From Paracoccaceae bacterium (lineage in GTDB: Bacteria; Pseudomonadota; Alphaproteobacteria; Rhodobacterales; Rhodobacteraceae): 64,000 nucleotides of DNA. Both the position numbers and the translations under genes were made by a program. The number at the start of each line of letters is the position of its first letter. The stretch's first letter is position 1. The DNA is taken from positions 1 to 64,000 of the forward strand of contig JADGFD010000003.1 of NCBI GenBank assembly GCA_016744015.1, read 5' to 3'. The notes under the pieces were generated by a model. It was not told the DNA's origin. It made no database searches and worked only from the letters and a program-made list of their open reading frames with translations. Shown here piece by piece: positions 8,460 to 17,947 of this stretch.

Positions 8460-9850
8460 ACTAGCACCTCCTTCCAGCGGGCAATTTGGGCGCGCACTTG
8501 TGAGGGCGCGGTGCCGCCATAGCTCACGCGGCTGGCAACGGAGTTTTCCACGCCGAGAACCTCATAAACCGCCTCGGTGATTTTCGCCTCCACAGACTGC
8601 ATCTGCTCAAGGCTCAGTTCGTGCAAATCACAGCCCTGATCTTCGGCCATTTTCACCAGAGCGCCCGTTACATGGTGCGCATCCCGAAACGGCATGTTGA
8701 GCGCCCGCACCAACCAGTCGGCAAGGTCGGTTGCTGTGGAAAAGCCGCTCGCGGCTGCGGCGCGCAATGGGCCTTCGTTGGGCCGCATATCTGCCACCAT
8801 GCCGGTGAGCGCTGCGAGGGAAAGCATGAGGCTATCAGCGGCGTCAAACACCTGTTCTTTATCTTCCTGCATGTCTTTTGAATAGGCCAGTGGTAGGCCT
8901 TTCATAATGGTGAGCAGCGCGATGAGTGAGCCATTTATCCGCCCGACTTTGGCGCGCAAAAGCTCGGCTGCGTCGGGGTTTTTCTTTTGTGGCATGATGC
9001 TGGAACCAGTTGAGAAGCGATCCGAAATTGTTACGAATCGAAACTGAGCCGAAGACCAGATCACTAGTTCTTCTGCAATTCTCGAAATATGAGTTGCACA
9101 AATCGAAGATGAGGTCAAAAATTCCAGCGCAAAATCACGGTCCGAGACTGCATCAAGTGAATTGGCAGTAGGGCGGTCAAAGCCAAGCGCCTCTGCCGTC
9201 ATATCCCGGTCAATCGGGAAAGACGTGCCAGCCAAGGCCGCCGCCCCAAGCGGGGACTCGTTCATCCGCCGCCGCGCATCTTCAAACCGCGAGCGATCAC
9301 GGGCAAACATCTCAACATAAGCCATCATATGGTGGCCCCACGTAACGGGCTGCGCCACCTGCAAATGGGTAAAGCCCGGCATCACCATATCGGCCCCTGC
9401 CTCGGCCTGCGCTACAAAAACTTTCATCAAGGCCGAAAGCGCGTCAATCGCCGCATCCATCTGCCCGCGCACCCAAAGCTTAAAATCGGTCGCGACCTGA
9501 TCATTGCGCGAGCGCGCCGTGTGCAGCCGCCCCGCCGCTGGCCCCACTATTTCGGTCAACCGCGCCTCTACATTCATGTGGATGTCTTCCAACGTGGTCG
9601 AAAAGGCAAATTCCCCGCCCTCGATCTCTGACAATACCGTGAGCAGGCCTTTCCGAATGGAGCTCGCATCGCTATCCTCAATAATACCTTGGGCAGCCAG
9701 CATGGCCGCATGGGCGCGGGAGCCATCAATATCCTGCTTGGCCATTTTCTGATCATAGCCTATGGAGGCATTAATCGCCTCCATTATGGCATCTGGCCCC
9801 GCAGAAAACCTTCCGCCCCACATTGCATTTGCTGACTTTTTGTCCGACAT
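8456..9850 (-). CDS. argH: Argininosuccinate lyase
   Basis: ArgH cleaves argininosuccinate to arginine and fumarate, the last step of arginine synthesis. At 464 aa it is full length, with TARSRNDQV at 111-119, the region-2 histidine in PGFTHLQ (about 162), and the fumarase/aspartase signature [11 protein letters not shown] at 282-292. It heads a minus-strand array continuing to lptM and lysA. The start is only 27 nt from the divergent tlpA start. Confidence 0.97.
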   Translation of the reverse strand: MSDKKSANAMWGGRFSAGPDAIMEAINASIGYDQKMAKQDIDGSRAHAAMLAAQGIIEDSDASSIRKGLLTVLSEIEGGEFAFSTTLEDIHMNVEARLTEIVGPAAGRLHTARSRNDQVATDFKLWVRGQMDAAIDALSALMKVFVAQAEAGADMVMPGFTHLQVAQPVTWGHHMMAYVEMFARDRSRFEDARRRMNESPLGAAALAGTSFPIDRDMTAEALGFDRPTANSLDAVSDRDFALEFLTSSSICATHISRIAEELVIWSSAQFRFVTISDRFSTGSSIMPQKKNPDAAELLRAKVGRINGSLIALLTIMKGLPLAYSKDMQEDKEQVFDAADSLMLSLAALTGMVADMRPNEGPLRAAAASGFSTATDLADWLVRALNMPFRDAHHVTGALVKMAEDQGCDLHELSLEQMQSVEAKITEAVYEVLGVENSVASRVSYGGTAPSQVRAQIARWKEVLV

Positions 9851-9877
9851 ATCGCTAAACCCCTTTGGAGAGGCCTG

Positions 9878-10453
9878 ATGAAAACGCCCCTGATTGCCCT
9901 GCTATACGCCGCTTTGACCCTTGGTGCAAACCAAGGTTTTAGCCAAGAGATTTCGCCTGATCTGCGCGCAGAACTGCTGGAAATGCGAACAGGCAATATG
10001 CGCAAGCTGAAACTGCATGGCGCACCCGAAGCCGCCGTGCTCACAAGCTTTACCAACCCCGCGGGGGAGGTTTTGAGCCTGACGGATAGCAACGGCAAGG
10101 TTCGGGTGCTGAACTTTTGGGCGACATGGTGCTTTCCCTGCCGCGAAGAAATGCCGACGCTGGATGCGCTGCAAAAACAGCTGGGCGGGGATGATTTTGA
10201 GGTGCTGACGGTTGCCACGGGCTTTAACCATCTTGATGGTATTGAGCGTTTTTTGGAGCAAGCCGAGGTGACAGCACTACCCATTTTGCTTGACCCTGAT
10301 TCGTCTCTCGGAGCTGAATTTGGGGCGATCGGGCTGCCGCTGACAGTGATTCTTAACCGTGAAGGCCAAGAAATTGCGCGGCTTACCGGCGGAGCAGAAT
10401 GGGACAGCGAAAGCGCTTTAAACATCATTAACACACTGCTTTTATTGAAATAA
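9878..10453 (+). CDS. tlpA: TlpA-like thiol:disulfide oxidoreductase
   Basis: A 191-aa periplasmic thioredoxin-fold protein. A signal peptide covers about residues 1-22, and the redox motif WCFPC is at 84-88. The family cis-proline loop appears as GLPLTV. Such proteins reduce or maintain thiols in the periplasm, often for cytochrome maturation or copper delivery. GGAGAGG lies just upstream as ribosome-binding site. It is divergent from argH, a pairing I recall from other Rhodobacterales. Confidence 0.85.
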   Translation: MKTPLIALLYAALTLGANQGFSQEISPDLRAELLEMRTGNMRKLKLHGAPEAAVLTSFTNPAGEVLSLTDSNGKVRVLNFWATWCFPCREEMPTLDALQKQLGGDDFEVLTVATGFNHLDGIERFLEQAEVTALPILLDPDSSLGAEFGAIGLPLTVILNREGQEIARLTGGAEWDSESALNIINTLLLLK

Positions 10454-10567
10454 TTCTCCTAAAATTTGATTCAATTAAGTAGAACATTTTAAGAACAATT
10501 TAGGAATATTTACCTTCTGTTAACTTTTGTCGCTCAAGTTGAATTCGTAATGATTATGGAGGATTCG

Positions 10568-11386
10568 ATGGCGCAAAATTGGGATGCATTTGAGGGCCAC
10601 GCCACAAAGCAAGATTTAAAGCTTGGTGCCACTCGGGCCATGGTCTCCGCCGCAGTTGATGAAGGGCGCGTAGGGCTGGCATTTCAGCCCATATTTCGCT
10701 CAGGTAGCCGCCCGCTGATCTCTTTTCACGAAGGCCTTATCCGCATCCGCGACCGCAGCGGGCGCACGCTTCCGGCGGGGGAATTTATTCCTGCGATTGA
10801 AAACACAACACTTGTGCAAGCAATTGACCGGATCGCGCTACAAAAAGCGCTTGATATGCTAAACGCCGACCCTCGGCAGCGCATTTCGGTGAATATTTCG
10901 ATGAACACCATTGCGGACCCGGAATGGATGCAAATTCTGGAAAAAGGGTGCAAAAACAGCCCACATATCGCTGATCGGCTCATTGTCGAACTGACCGAAT
11001 CCACCCCGATTCATGACCCAGAATACGTCGCCTATTTCATTGATAAAGGGCACAAGCTGGGCTGTAGCTTTGCGATAGATGATTTTGGTTCGGGCTATAC
11101 CGGCTTCAGCCACTTTCGCAAATATAAGTTTGATATGGTCAAAATTGATGGCCAATTCATAACCGACCTGCCAAATAACCGTGATAATCAAGTTTTGGTT
11201 GAAGCCTTGGTGATGATCGCCAAACAGTTTGACATGTTTACCGTGGCAGAATTTGTGGAAACAGCTGCGGAATCCGCCCTGGTGCAAAAGCTGGGCATAG
11301 ACGCGATGCAGGGGTTTTATTATGGTCGCTCAGCAGAAATGCCAATTTGCCTAAATACAGGCTCACAACTCGGGGCGTTGGCCTGA
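10568..11386 (+). CDS. EAL-domain c-di-GMP phosphodiesterase
   Basis: A 272-aa protein made almost entirely of one EAL domain. The metal and base residues all appear present: E55 in the EGL variant of EAL, N109 (VNIS), the ELTE glutamate (about 141), D171-D172 in DDFGSGY, K192 (VKIDG), E231 (AEFVE) and Q248 (QGFYY). It is therefore probably active in hydrolysing cyclic di-GMP. There is no sensor or membrane domain. The ATG at 10568 was preferred to 10550 because GGAGG lies 5 nt upstream of it. Confidence 0.88.
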   Translation: MAQNWDAFEGHATKQDLKLGATRAMVSAAVDEGRVGLAFQPIFRSGSRPLISFHEGLIRIRDRSGRTLPAGEFIPAIENTTLVQAIDRIALQKALDMLNADPRQRISVNISMNTIADPEWMQILEKGCKNSPHIADRLIVELTESTPIHDPEYVAYFIDKGHKLGCSFAIDDFGSGYTGFSHFRKYKFDMVKIDGQFITDLPNNRDNQVLVEALVMIAKQFDMFTVAEFVETAAESALVQKLGIDAMQGFYYGRSAEMPICLNTGSQLGALA

Positions 11387-11409
11387 ATTTCACTATGACA
11401 TACCGGATT

Positions 11410-11982
11410 CTACCCTTTGTCAGCCAGTTTGGATATTTGTTCCTGCATGGCCGCAAGCTGTTGTTTGAGCGCATCTAGCTCCTCATTGCCACCAGATTCC
11501 GGCTCCGATTTGTGGGCGGCCGCAGGGGCGGCAAACGGGGAAAACATTTTGGCGGCATTCTCCATCCACTCCATATTTCCGCGCGCAAGGCTCTCCATAT
11601 TGGCCATAACAGGGTTTTGCCCCACCATCGAATTTAGCTGCTCCCGCATCTGCGCCTGATTCTTGGCAAAACTTTCCATTGAAGCTTCAAGATAGCCGGG
11701 CACCAGCCCCTCAAGCGAATCGCCATAAAGGCCGATAAGCTGGCGCAAAAAGTTGACCGGGAGCAAATTCTGCCCTTTGGATTCTTCCTCAAAAATAATC
11801 TGGGCCAAGACAGACCGCGTGATATCCTCACCCGATTTGGCATCTTTAACCACAAAATCCTGCCCCTCGCGCACCATGACCGCGAGATCATCCAGCGTCA
11901 CGTAGCTGGATTTTGCCGTATTATAGAGCCGCCGATTGGCATATTTTTTGATGACTACAACGCCGTTTTGACTGTCTGTCAT
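11410..11982 (-). CDS. phaR: Polyhydroxyalkanoate synthesis repressor PhaR
   Basis: PhaR represses PHB genes and senses the polymer by binding it. The 190-aa protein has the DNA-binding PHB_acc_N domain (IKKYANRRLYNTAKSSYVTL, about 11-30 onward) and the PHB_acc domain (LPVNFLRQLIGLYGDSLEG, about 75-95), then an Ala/Gln-rich tail. It is divergent from phaAB with a 217-nt gap that holds a TGC-rich site. It converges with the EAL gene, leaving 23 nt between stops. Confidence 0.95.
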   Translation of the reverse strand: MTDSQNGVVVIKKYANRRLYNTAKSSYVTLDDLAVMVREGQDFVVKDAKSGEDITRSVLAQIIFEEESKGQNLLPVNFLRQLIGLYGDSLEGLVPGYLEASMESFAKNQAQMREQLNSMVGQNPVMANMESLARGNMEWMENAAKMFSPFAAPAAAHKSEPESGGNEELDALKQQLAAMQEQISKLADKG

Positions 11983-12156
11983 TGCATTCTCCCTGATCTG
12001 GTAGTCAGATTACTACCCTTTTTCGCAACCGCAACGCAAAACGATAAATTTCGCAGATTCCCTATCAGTACGGATCTTTATTACTTCCATACCCCCATTT
12101 ATCGCAGCTTTATTTCACAAACCACCCCAAAATAGTCTTTTAATTTCCCATCAATT

Positions 12157-12169
12157 ATGCTGCAATGCA
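12157..12169. promoter_or_regulatory. TGC-rich candidate PhaR site
   Basis: ATGCTGCAATGCA lies 30 nt upstream of the phaA start. PhaR of Paracoccus is known to recognise TGC-rich sequence near its target genes, so this is a plausible operator. The assignment rests only on composition and position. Confidence 0.35.
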
Positions 12170-12199
12170 CAAATATCGAATCGCCAATAGGAGGCCCTC

Positions 12200-13375
12200 G
12201 TGTCAGATATCGTCATTGCATCCGCCGCCCGCACCGCTGTGGGCAGCTTTCTTGGCTCATTTGCCAGCACACCAGCCCATAAACTCGGCGAAGCCGTGAT
12301 CCGCGCTGTTGTTGAACGTGCAGGGGTTGAACCCGCAGAGGTTTCCGAAACCATCCTCGGGCAAGTATTAACGGCGGGCCAAGGGCAAAACCCTGCACGG
12401 CAAGCACATATTAATGCGGGCCTGCCAAAGGAAGCGTCGGCTTGGGGCGTTAACCAAGTATGCGGCTCGGGGCTACGGGCCGTGGCGCTGGGTGCACAGC
12501 AAATTATGCTGGGGGACGCTGATATTGTGGTGGCTGGCGGGCAAGAAAGCATGAGCCTTTCGCCACATGTCGCCAACCTGCGCGCAGGCCAAAAAATGGG
12601 CGACATGCAGTTTGTAGACTGCATGATCCGCGATGGATTGTGGGATGCCTTTAATGACTACCATATGGGAACTACTGCTGAAAACGTAGCGGCGCAATGG
12701 GGGATAGACCGTGATATGCAGGACGCCTTTGCGGTCGCCTCCCAAAACAAAGCCGAAGCGGCGCAGCTTGCCGGGCGTTTCAGAGACGAGATTATTCCGG
12801 TCACCCTCAAAACCCGGCGCGGGGAAAGCATTATGGATGCGGATGAGTATATCCGCCAGGGCGCAACGATGGAAGCCATGCAAAAACTGCGGCCTGCCTT
12901 TGCCAAGGATGGCAGCGTGACAGCGGCCAACGCGTCTGGCTTGAATGATGGCGCGGCGGGCGTGCTCTTGATGAGCGCCGCCAATGCTGAAAAGCGCGGG
13001 GTTGAGCCTTTGGGCCGGATTGTGGCCACAGCCACAGCGGGGCTGGACCCCTCGATCATGGGGGTTGGGCCGATTCATGCCTCTAAAAAGGCACTGGCAA
13101 AGGCGGGCTGGAAGGCAGAGGACCTTGATTTGGTGGAAGCAAACGAAGCCTTTGCGGCGCAGGCCTGTGCGGTGAATAAAGACATGGGTTGGAACCCCGA
13201 AGTGGTGAATGTAAACGGCGGGGCCATTGCGATTGGCCACCCGATCGGAGCTTCGGGCGCGCGCATTCTGAACACGTTGCTTTTTGAAATGAAGCGCCGA
13301 GATGCGAAAAAAGGGCTGGCGACGCTCTGCATTGGCGGCGGCATGGGCGTGGCGCTTTGCGTTGCGCGTGATTAG
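12200..13375 (+). CDS. phaA: Acetyl-CoA C-acetyltransferase (PhaA)
   Basis: PhaA condenses two acetyl-CoA to acetoacetyl-CoA, the first step of PHB synthesis. The 391-aa thiolase has the acyl-binding Cys88 in NQVCGSG, the catalytic His347 in GHPIGASG, and Cys377 in CIGGGMG. Translation starts at GTG 12200, five bases after an AGGAGG site. phaB follows after 12 nt. A role in general thiolysis is possible, but phaB and phaR beside it favour PHB. Confidence 0.95.
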   Translation: MSDIVIASAARTAVGSFLGSFASTPAHKLGEAVIRAVVERAGVEPAEVSETILGQVLTAGQGQNPARQAHINAGLPKEASAWGVNQVCGSGLRAVALGAQQIMLGDADIVVAGGQESMSLSPHVANLRAGQKMGDMQFVDCMIRDGLWDAFNDYHMGTTAENVAAQWGIDRDMQDAFAVASQNKAEAAQLAGRFRDEIIPVTLKTRRGESIMDADEYIRQGATMEAMQKLRPAFAKDGSVTAANASGLNDGAAGVLLMSAANAEKRGVEPLGRIVATATAGLDPSIMGVGPIHASKKALAKAGWKAEDLDLVEANEAFAAQACAVNKDMGWNPEVVNVNGGAIAIGHPIGASGARILNTLLFEMKRRDAKKGLATLCIGGGMGVALCVARD

Positions 13376-13387
13376 GGGATTTGAAAA

Positions 13388-14113
13388 ATGACAAGAATAG
13401 CATTGGTAACAGGTGGCACCCGTGGCATTGGTGCAGCCATCGCGGTGGCGTTAAAAGATAGCGGCGCAAAAGTGGCTGTGAGCTATGCGGGCAATGATGA
13501 GGCGGCGGCGGCGTTTAGCGCCAAAACCGGGATTAAGGCCTATAAGTGGTCTGTTGCGAATTATGATGAATGTACAGCAGGCATTGCCGAAGTGGAGGCC
13601 GACCTCGGGCCGATTGATATTTTGGTGAATAACGCAGGCATCACGCGGGACGGGATGTTTCACAAGCTGACACGCGCGGCTTGGCAAGAGGTGATCGACA
13701 CCAACCTGAACGGCGTTTTTAACATGACCCACCCAATTTGGCCCGGCATGCGCAGCCGCAAATTTGGCCGTGTGATCAATATTTCGTCAATCAACGGGCA
13801 AAAAGGGCAAATGGGGCAGGTGAATTATTCGGCCGCCAAAGCGGGCGACCTTGGCTTTACCAAAGCGCTGGCGCAAGAGGGGGCTTTTGCGGGCATCACT
13901 GTGAATGCTATTTGCCCCGGTTATATCGGCACCGAAATGGTGCGGGCCGTGCCGGAGAAGGTGCTGAACGAAAAGATTATCCCGCAAATCCCCGTGGGTC
14001 GACTGGGGGAGCCAGAAGAAATTGCACGCTGCGTGGTGTTTTTGGCGTCGGACGACGCGGGCTTTATCACCGGCTCTACGCTCACCGCAAATGGCGGGCA
14101 ATTTGTGGTGTGA
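13388..14113 (+). CDS. phaB: Acetoacetyl-CoA reductase (PhaB)
   Basis: PhaB is the NADPH-dependent SDR that reduces acetoacetyl-CoA to (R)-3-hydroxybutyryl-CoA. The 241-aa protein has the cofactor motif TGGTRGIG at 7-14, NNAG, a catalytic Ser in INISS, and YSAAKAG. It is the normal length for PhaB (TIGR01829). It sits 12 nt after phaA in the same operon; no PHB synthase gene is visible here. Confidence 0.95.
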   Translation: MTRIALVTGGTRGIGAAIAVALKDSGAKVAVSYAGNDEAAAAFSAKTGIKAYKWSVANYDECTAGIAEVEADLGPIDILVNNAGITRDGMFHKLTRAAWQEVIDTNLNGVFNMTHPIWPGMRSRKFGRVINISSINGQKGQMGQVNYSAAKAGDLGFTKALAQEGAFAGITVNAICPGYIGTEMVRAVPEKVLNEKIIPQIPVGRLGEPEEIARCVVFLASDDAGFITGSTLTANGGQFVV

Positions 14114-14164
14114 CAACGGCCTGCCCCCGCGATAAGAAGGGAAAACTCTTTTGCGGGGCAGGCT

Positions 14165-14896
14165 ATGAAAATCGGCGTTTTGGAAACAGGGCATTTATCG
14201 GATACGCTTAAGGCCAAATATGGCCGCTATCCGGTGTTTTTTGAGCGGCTGGTGGGGCCGCATTTACCCGAGGCCGAATTCTTTACAGTCGCGATTGTGG
14301 ATGGCGAAGTAGCGGAAAGCCCTGTACAGGCTGATGGCTGGATAATTACCGGTTCGCGCAGCGGGGCTTATGAAAACGAAGCGTGGATTCCACCGCTGGA
14401 AGCTTTTTTGCGCGACTGCCTTTCGGCACATGTGCCTGTGGCGGGCATTTGCTTTGGCCACCAGATATTGGCGCAGGCCATGGGCGGCAAGGTGGTTAAT
14501 TCAGCCAAAGGCTGGGGGTTTGGCATCCATGATTATGCGCGAGTGGCGCAACCTGCATGGCTGGCGCAAATTCCGCAAAATTTTTCCATTCCGGCCATTC
14601 ACCAAGATCAGGTGGTTGAAGTGCCAAGCGGGGCGCAGGTGTTCGCAAAATCAGAATTTTGCCCGATTGCAGGGCTGGTATATGGGGATATTGATAGCCC
14701 ACATGCGATAAGTATTCAGCCGCACCCCGAAATGTCTGCCGAATTTGTGGCGGATATTGCCGAGGAGCGGCTGCAACACATTATTTCGGCTAACATCGTA
14801 AAACCCGCCCTTAAATCGCTGGCAAAACCAGCCGATCAGGTGGCGTGGGGCAAAACGATTGCTGGCTTTTTCAGGCAGGCTAAAGCCGCGCGCTAA
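14165..14896 (+). CDS. Class I glutamine amidotransferase-like protein
   Basis: A 243-aa stand-alone GATase1 domain. The nucleophile lies in AGICFGHQILAQAMGG, and the catalytic His-Glu follow in QPHPEM. Such proteins are often annotated GMP-synthase-like, and some act on gamma-glutamyl substrates; which one applies cannot be told. Its last 17 nt overlap the convergent YdcH-type gene. Confidence 0.8.
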   Translation: MKIGVLETGHLSDTLKAKYGRYPVFFERLVGPHLPEAEFFTVAIVDGEVAESPVQADGWIITGSRSGAYENEAWIPPLEAFLRDCLSAHVPVAGICFGHQILAQAMGGKVVNSAKGWGFGIHDYARVAQPAWLAQIPQNFSIPAIHQDQVVEVPSGAQVFAKSEFCPIAGLVYGDIDSPHAISIQPHPEMSAEFVADIAEERLQHIISANIVKPALKSLAKPADQVAWGKTIAGFFRQAKAAR

Positions 14897-15050
14897 CCCG
14901 TGAAATTTCTTCTTTAATGCGGAGTTTTTCTTTTTTCATCGCCCCGATCTCGATCGTGTCTGCGCTCGGGTGGCGCTGGGTTTGCTCGATTTGGTTTTCC
15001 AGTTTCTCGTGTTTTTTCTGTAGCTCGTTCAGATGAGAATTCAGGTTCAT
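14880..15050 (-). CDS. YdcH/DUF465 family small protein
   Basis: A 56-aa gene reading MNLNSHLNELQKKHEKLE, then DTIEIGAMKKEKLRIKEEI. It is a charged helical hairpin typical of the DUF465 (YdcH) family, soluble proteins of unknown function. The stop overlaps the 3' end of the GATase gene by 17 nt, tail to tail. It is short and easily omitted, but the sequence match to the family is clear. Confidence 0.85.
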   Translation of the reverse strand: MNLNSHLNELQKKHEKLENQIEQTQRHPSADTIEIGAMKKEKLRIKEEISRVSARL

Positions 15051-15148
15051 CAATGGCCTCCGGTTGGTTGGTTGCGTCTAATTGATAAGTAAGAGTTGAT
15101 CACAGAATTTCAATTCTGTCACGCAATCTTCACCTAATCTTTACAAAT

Positions 15149-15892
15149 TTAGCGCTCAGATATTACCAAAGCCTTACCATCACGCAGGATTTCGCGGGCG
15201 TTTTGGCTAAAATCGTCACCGTCTGCACCATGGGAATCTCCATCGTGTAAAATCAGCGGGGAAAGCAGCTTAAGTGGCCCCGCCGCGCCCTTGCGGGCCT
15301 GCACAATAACTCGCTGCGCGGGGCGGCCACGGCGCGCAGCCAGTGGCAAAACATGAGCATCTCCAGCCTTGCATAGGCCCGCCAAAATTTCATCCAGACG
15401 CTCGGCACGGTGGATAATAGTTATCCATCCCAACGGCTTAAGGCGCTTCAGGCCCGCCAAAATCCAATCTTCCAAACTATACTCACCCTCTAAAAAAGCG
15501 ACAGACTTTCCGATATTTTGAGGCGCCGAGTGGCGGGCGGATTCATAAAAAGGCGGGTTCATCATAACATGATCAAAACTTTGGACACGCAAGGTTTCCG
15601 GCATTTCAGCAAGGTCACCTCGCACGATTTCTGCCGTTAATCCGTTGCGCGCCATGTTTAGCCGCGCCAGATCGGCGTAATCTTGCTGAAGCTCCAGCCC
15701 CGTGGCTTTCACAGGCACGCGGTGAAGGAGGCAGGCCAGCGCCACCCCCGCGCCGCAGCCCAGCTCCAGCACGGTTTCGCCAGACTTGGCCCGCATCGCG
15801 GCGGCCAAAAACACGGGGTCGGTGGCGGCCCGGTAGCCATCAACCGGTTGCAAAATCTTTAGCCGACCATCCAGAAAGCCATCATCCGTCAT
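15149..15892 (-). CDS. tRNA1(Val) (adenine(37)-N6)-methyltransferase-like
   Basis: A 247-aa Rossmann methyltransferase. It has the SAM-binding LELGCGAGVALACLL and the N6-adenine catalytic motif NPPF, matching the TrmN6/YfiC and MTS families. The ATG at 15892 (MTDDGFLDGRLKILQPVDGY) was chosen because it fits the family N-terminus and overlaps the DUF2007 stop by 11 nt. The tRNA target is inferred from the family. Confidence 0.78.
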   Translation of the reverse strand: MTDDGFLDGRLKILQPVDGYRAATDPVFLAAAMRAKSGETVLELGCGAGVALACLLHRVPVKATGLELQQDYADLARLNMARNGLTAEIVRGDLAEMPETLRVQSFDHVMMNPPFYESARHSAPQNIGKSVAFLEGEYSLEDWILAGLKRLKPLGWITIIHRAERLDEILAGLCKAGDAHVLPLAARRGRPAQRVIVQARKGAAGPLKLLSPLILHDGDSHGADGDDFSQNAREILRDGKALVISER

Positions 15893-16109
15893 CTGGCAAG
15901 CCGCTATCAATGCCATTATCCCGCAACACCGCCGCGGCGACAAAAGCATCCTCTGTGGCCACCATCAAGCGGCGCGGAAATATCCCGATTGAGCCTTCCA
16001 TCACCGCCATATTTTCCCCAAGCACAAAATAGCGAATGCCCTCGCCTTTCAGCAATGCACTCGCAAATGTGACATCTAGCGCCTCGGTTGTGCGTAAAAT
16101 CTCTTTCAT
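15882..16109 (-). CDS. DUF2007 family protein
   Basis: A 75-aa protein starting MKEILRTTEALDVTFASALL and continuing with ALLKGEGIRYFVLGENM. It fits DUF2007, a small signal-transducing-like fold (PII-related) of unknown partner. It overlaps the methyltransferase gene by 11 nt and is divergent from ispB, 72 nt away. Confidence 0.8.
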   Translation of the reverse strand: MKEILRTTEALDVTFASALLKGEGIRYFVLGENMAVMEGSIGIFPRRLMVATEDAFVAAAVLRDNGIDSGLPDDG

Positions 16110-16181
16110 TCCGCTACGTTATCGGGCAAAACTATGGCCGTCGAGGGGGCAATACTGCCTCACCATAATTTGAGAGCATAA

Positions 16182-17162
16182 ATGGGCCCTTTTGAGCAAT
16201 TACAAGCACTGGTCGCTGAGGATATGCAGGCGGTAAACACGCTGATCCGCACTCGCATGGCGTCGGAACACGCGCCACGCATTCCGGAGGTGACAGCGCA
16301 TTTAGTGGAGGCTGGCGGCAAGCGCTTGCGGCCTTTGCTGACGCTGGCGGCGGCAAATATGTGTGGATATCAAGGCACGCACCACCAGTTGCTGGCGGCC
16401 ACGGTTGAGTTCATTCACACCGCCACGCTTTTGCATGACGATGTGGTGGATGAAAGCAACCAGCGGCGCGGGCGCCCCACGGCCAACCTGCTTTGGGATA
16501 ATAAATCCAGCGTTTTGGTGGGGGATTACCTGTTTTCCCGCTCCTTCCAGTTAATGGTGGAAACCGACAATATGAAGGCGCTGGGGATTTTGGCTAACGC
16601 TTCTGCCGTAATCGCTGAAGGCGAGGTTTTGCAGCTGAGTGCCGCGCAGGATATTTCAACCAGTGAGGCGATTTACCTGCAAGTGGTGCGTGGCAAAACG
16701 GCGGCGCTTTTTGCTGCCGCTTGCGAAGTGGGCGCGGTGATTTCTGATGCGCCAGCGGCCCATGCCAAGGCCCTGCTGGCTTACGGTGACGCGCTGGGCA
16801 TTGCCTTTCAGATTGTTGATGATCTTCTGGATTTTGGCGGCACCAGCGCCACGCTAGGCAAAAACATTGGTGATGATTTCAGGGAGCGCAAGCTGACCTT
16901 GCCGATCATTCTAACCCTTGCCAAGGCCAACGCAACCGAGCGGGCTTTTTGGCAGCGGACGATTGAAAAAGGTGAGCAGCGCGAGGATGACCTCGCCCAC
17001 GCCTTACGGCTAATGGACGGGCACGGCACACTTGCCCAAACCCGCGAAAAAGCGCTGGATTGGGCGAAGCTTGCGCGCGAGGCGCTGGGGCCGTTGCCGG
17101 ACTCAGAGCTGAAAGCGGTGCTATCTGATCTGGCTGATTTTGTGGTGTCGCGCGTGGTTTAG
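16182..17162 (+). CDS. ispB: Polyprenyl diphosphate synthase (quinone side chain)
   Basis: This enzyme extends farnesyl or geranylgeranyl diphosphate with IPP to make the octa- or decaprenyl tail of ubiquinone. The 326-aa product has GGKRLRPLL, the first Asp-rich motif HDDVVDES and the second, IVDDLLDF. Alphaproteobacteria mostly make Q10, so a decaprenyl product is likely but cannot be read from the sequence. It converges with ispE, overlapping by about 4 nt. Confidence 0.93.
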   Translation: MGPFEQLQALVAEDMQAVNTLIRTRMASEHAPRIPEVTAHLVEAGGKRLRPLLTLAAANMCGYQGTHHQLLAATVEFIHTATLLHDDVVDESNQRRGRPTANLLWDNKSSVLVGDYLFSRSFQLMVETDNMKALGILANASAVIAEGEVLQLSAAQDISTSEAIYLQVVRGKTAALFAAACEVGAVISDAPAAHAKALLAYGDALGIAFQIVDDLLDFGGTSATLGKNIGDDFRERKLTLPIILTLAKANATERAFWQRTIEKGEQREDDLAHALRLMDGHGTLAQTREKALDWAKLAREALGPLPDSELKAVLSDLADFVVSRVV

Positions 17163-17947
17163 CCTTTGGCGGCGACCACCCACCAGCCCGGCTGTGCGCG
17201 CTTGATTTCGGCGGCGGCACCCTTGGCTTCGGCCACTGTTTCAAACAGCCCAAAGCAGGTGCCGCCCGAGCCGGACATGCGCGCCAAAGCGCAGTTTTGC
17301 TGGCCATGCAGGGCTTTTAATACGTCAGAAATGTTAGGGCAAAGCTGCCCTGCGGCGCGCTGCATATCATTGCGCTGCCCAGCGATGAATGAAAAAAATG
17401 CAGCCGTGTTTAGCCCCTCGGGAAGGGTCGGGCTTGCAGGGTTATCCACCTGTTCAAGAGCGGCAAAAACAGCGGCCGTCGACACCGGCGCGCCGTTGTT
17501 GGCCAGCACAATGGCATAATCCGGCAAGCTGGGCAAAAGCGTGAGCTGCTCACCTATACCTTGCATCCGCAAGGGCTTGGAAATAACGCAGGCGGGCACA
17601 TCGGCGCCAAGCGAGAGGCCATCAGGCACCGCGCCCTTGGCCAGCAGGCGCAAAGTGGCAGCAGCATCCGCCGAGCCACCGCCAATGCCACTGGCTATGG
17701 GCAGATTTTTTTCGAGATGGATATCTGGCGACGCGCCGAGCAGCGCGGCGGCATCAGAGATAAGATTTTTGTGTAAAGGCAGGCCCGCAGCAAAGGGGCC
17801 GCCGATGCTCAGGCCTTTGCCTTCATGGGTCAGCACATCCCCTATTTCAGGGAAAACCACAATAGAATCAAGTAAATGGTAGCCGTCTGCACGCTTTCCG
17901 GTGATGTGCAGGCTCAGGTTAACCTTGGCCCGCGCCAGTTCACTCAT
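17159..17947 (-). CDS. ispE: 4-diphosphocytidyl-2-C-methyl-D-erythritol kinase
   Basis: IspE phosphorylates CDP-ME in the MEP isoprenoid pathway. The 262-aa GHMP kinase begins MSELARAKVNLSLHITGKR, with the glycine-rich ATP loop PIASGIGGGSADAAAT and a C-terminal GSGGTCFGLF. The ATG at 17947 is chosen from that typical start. It overlaps the upstream TPR gene by 8 nt. It is a little shorter than the E. coli enzyme but has all motifs. Isoprenoid genes ispB and ispE meet tail to tail here. Confidence 0.93.
   Translation of the reverse strand: MSELARAKVNLSLHITGKRADGYHLLDSIVVFPEIGDVLTHEGKGLSIGGPFAAGLPLHKNLISDAAALLGASPDIHLEKNLPIASGIGGGSADAAATLRLLAKGAVPDGLSLGADVPACVISKPLRMQGIGEQLTLLPSLPDYAIVLANNGAPVSTAAVFAALEQVDNPASPTLPEGLNTAAFFSFIAGQRNDMQRAAGQLCPNISDVLKALHGQQNCALARMSGSGGTCFGLFETVAEAKGAAAEIKRAQPGWWVVAAKG

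Noticed and set aside
12473-13240. Long minus-strand reading frame opposite phaA
   Set aside because: It is the antisense shadow of a thiolase with all catalytic residues.
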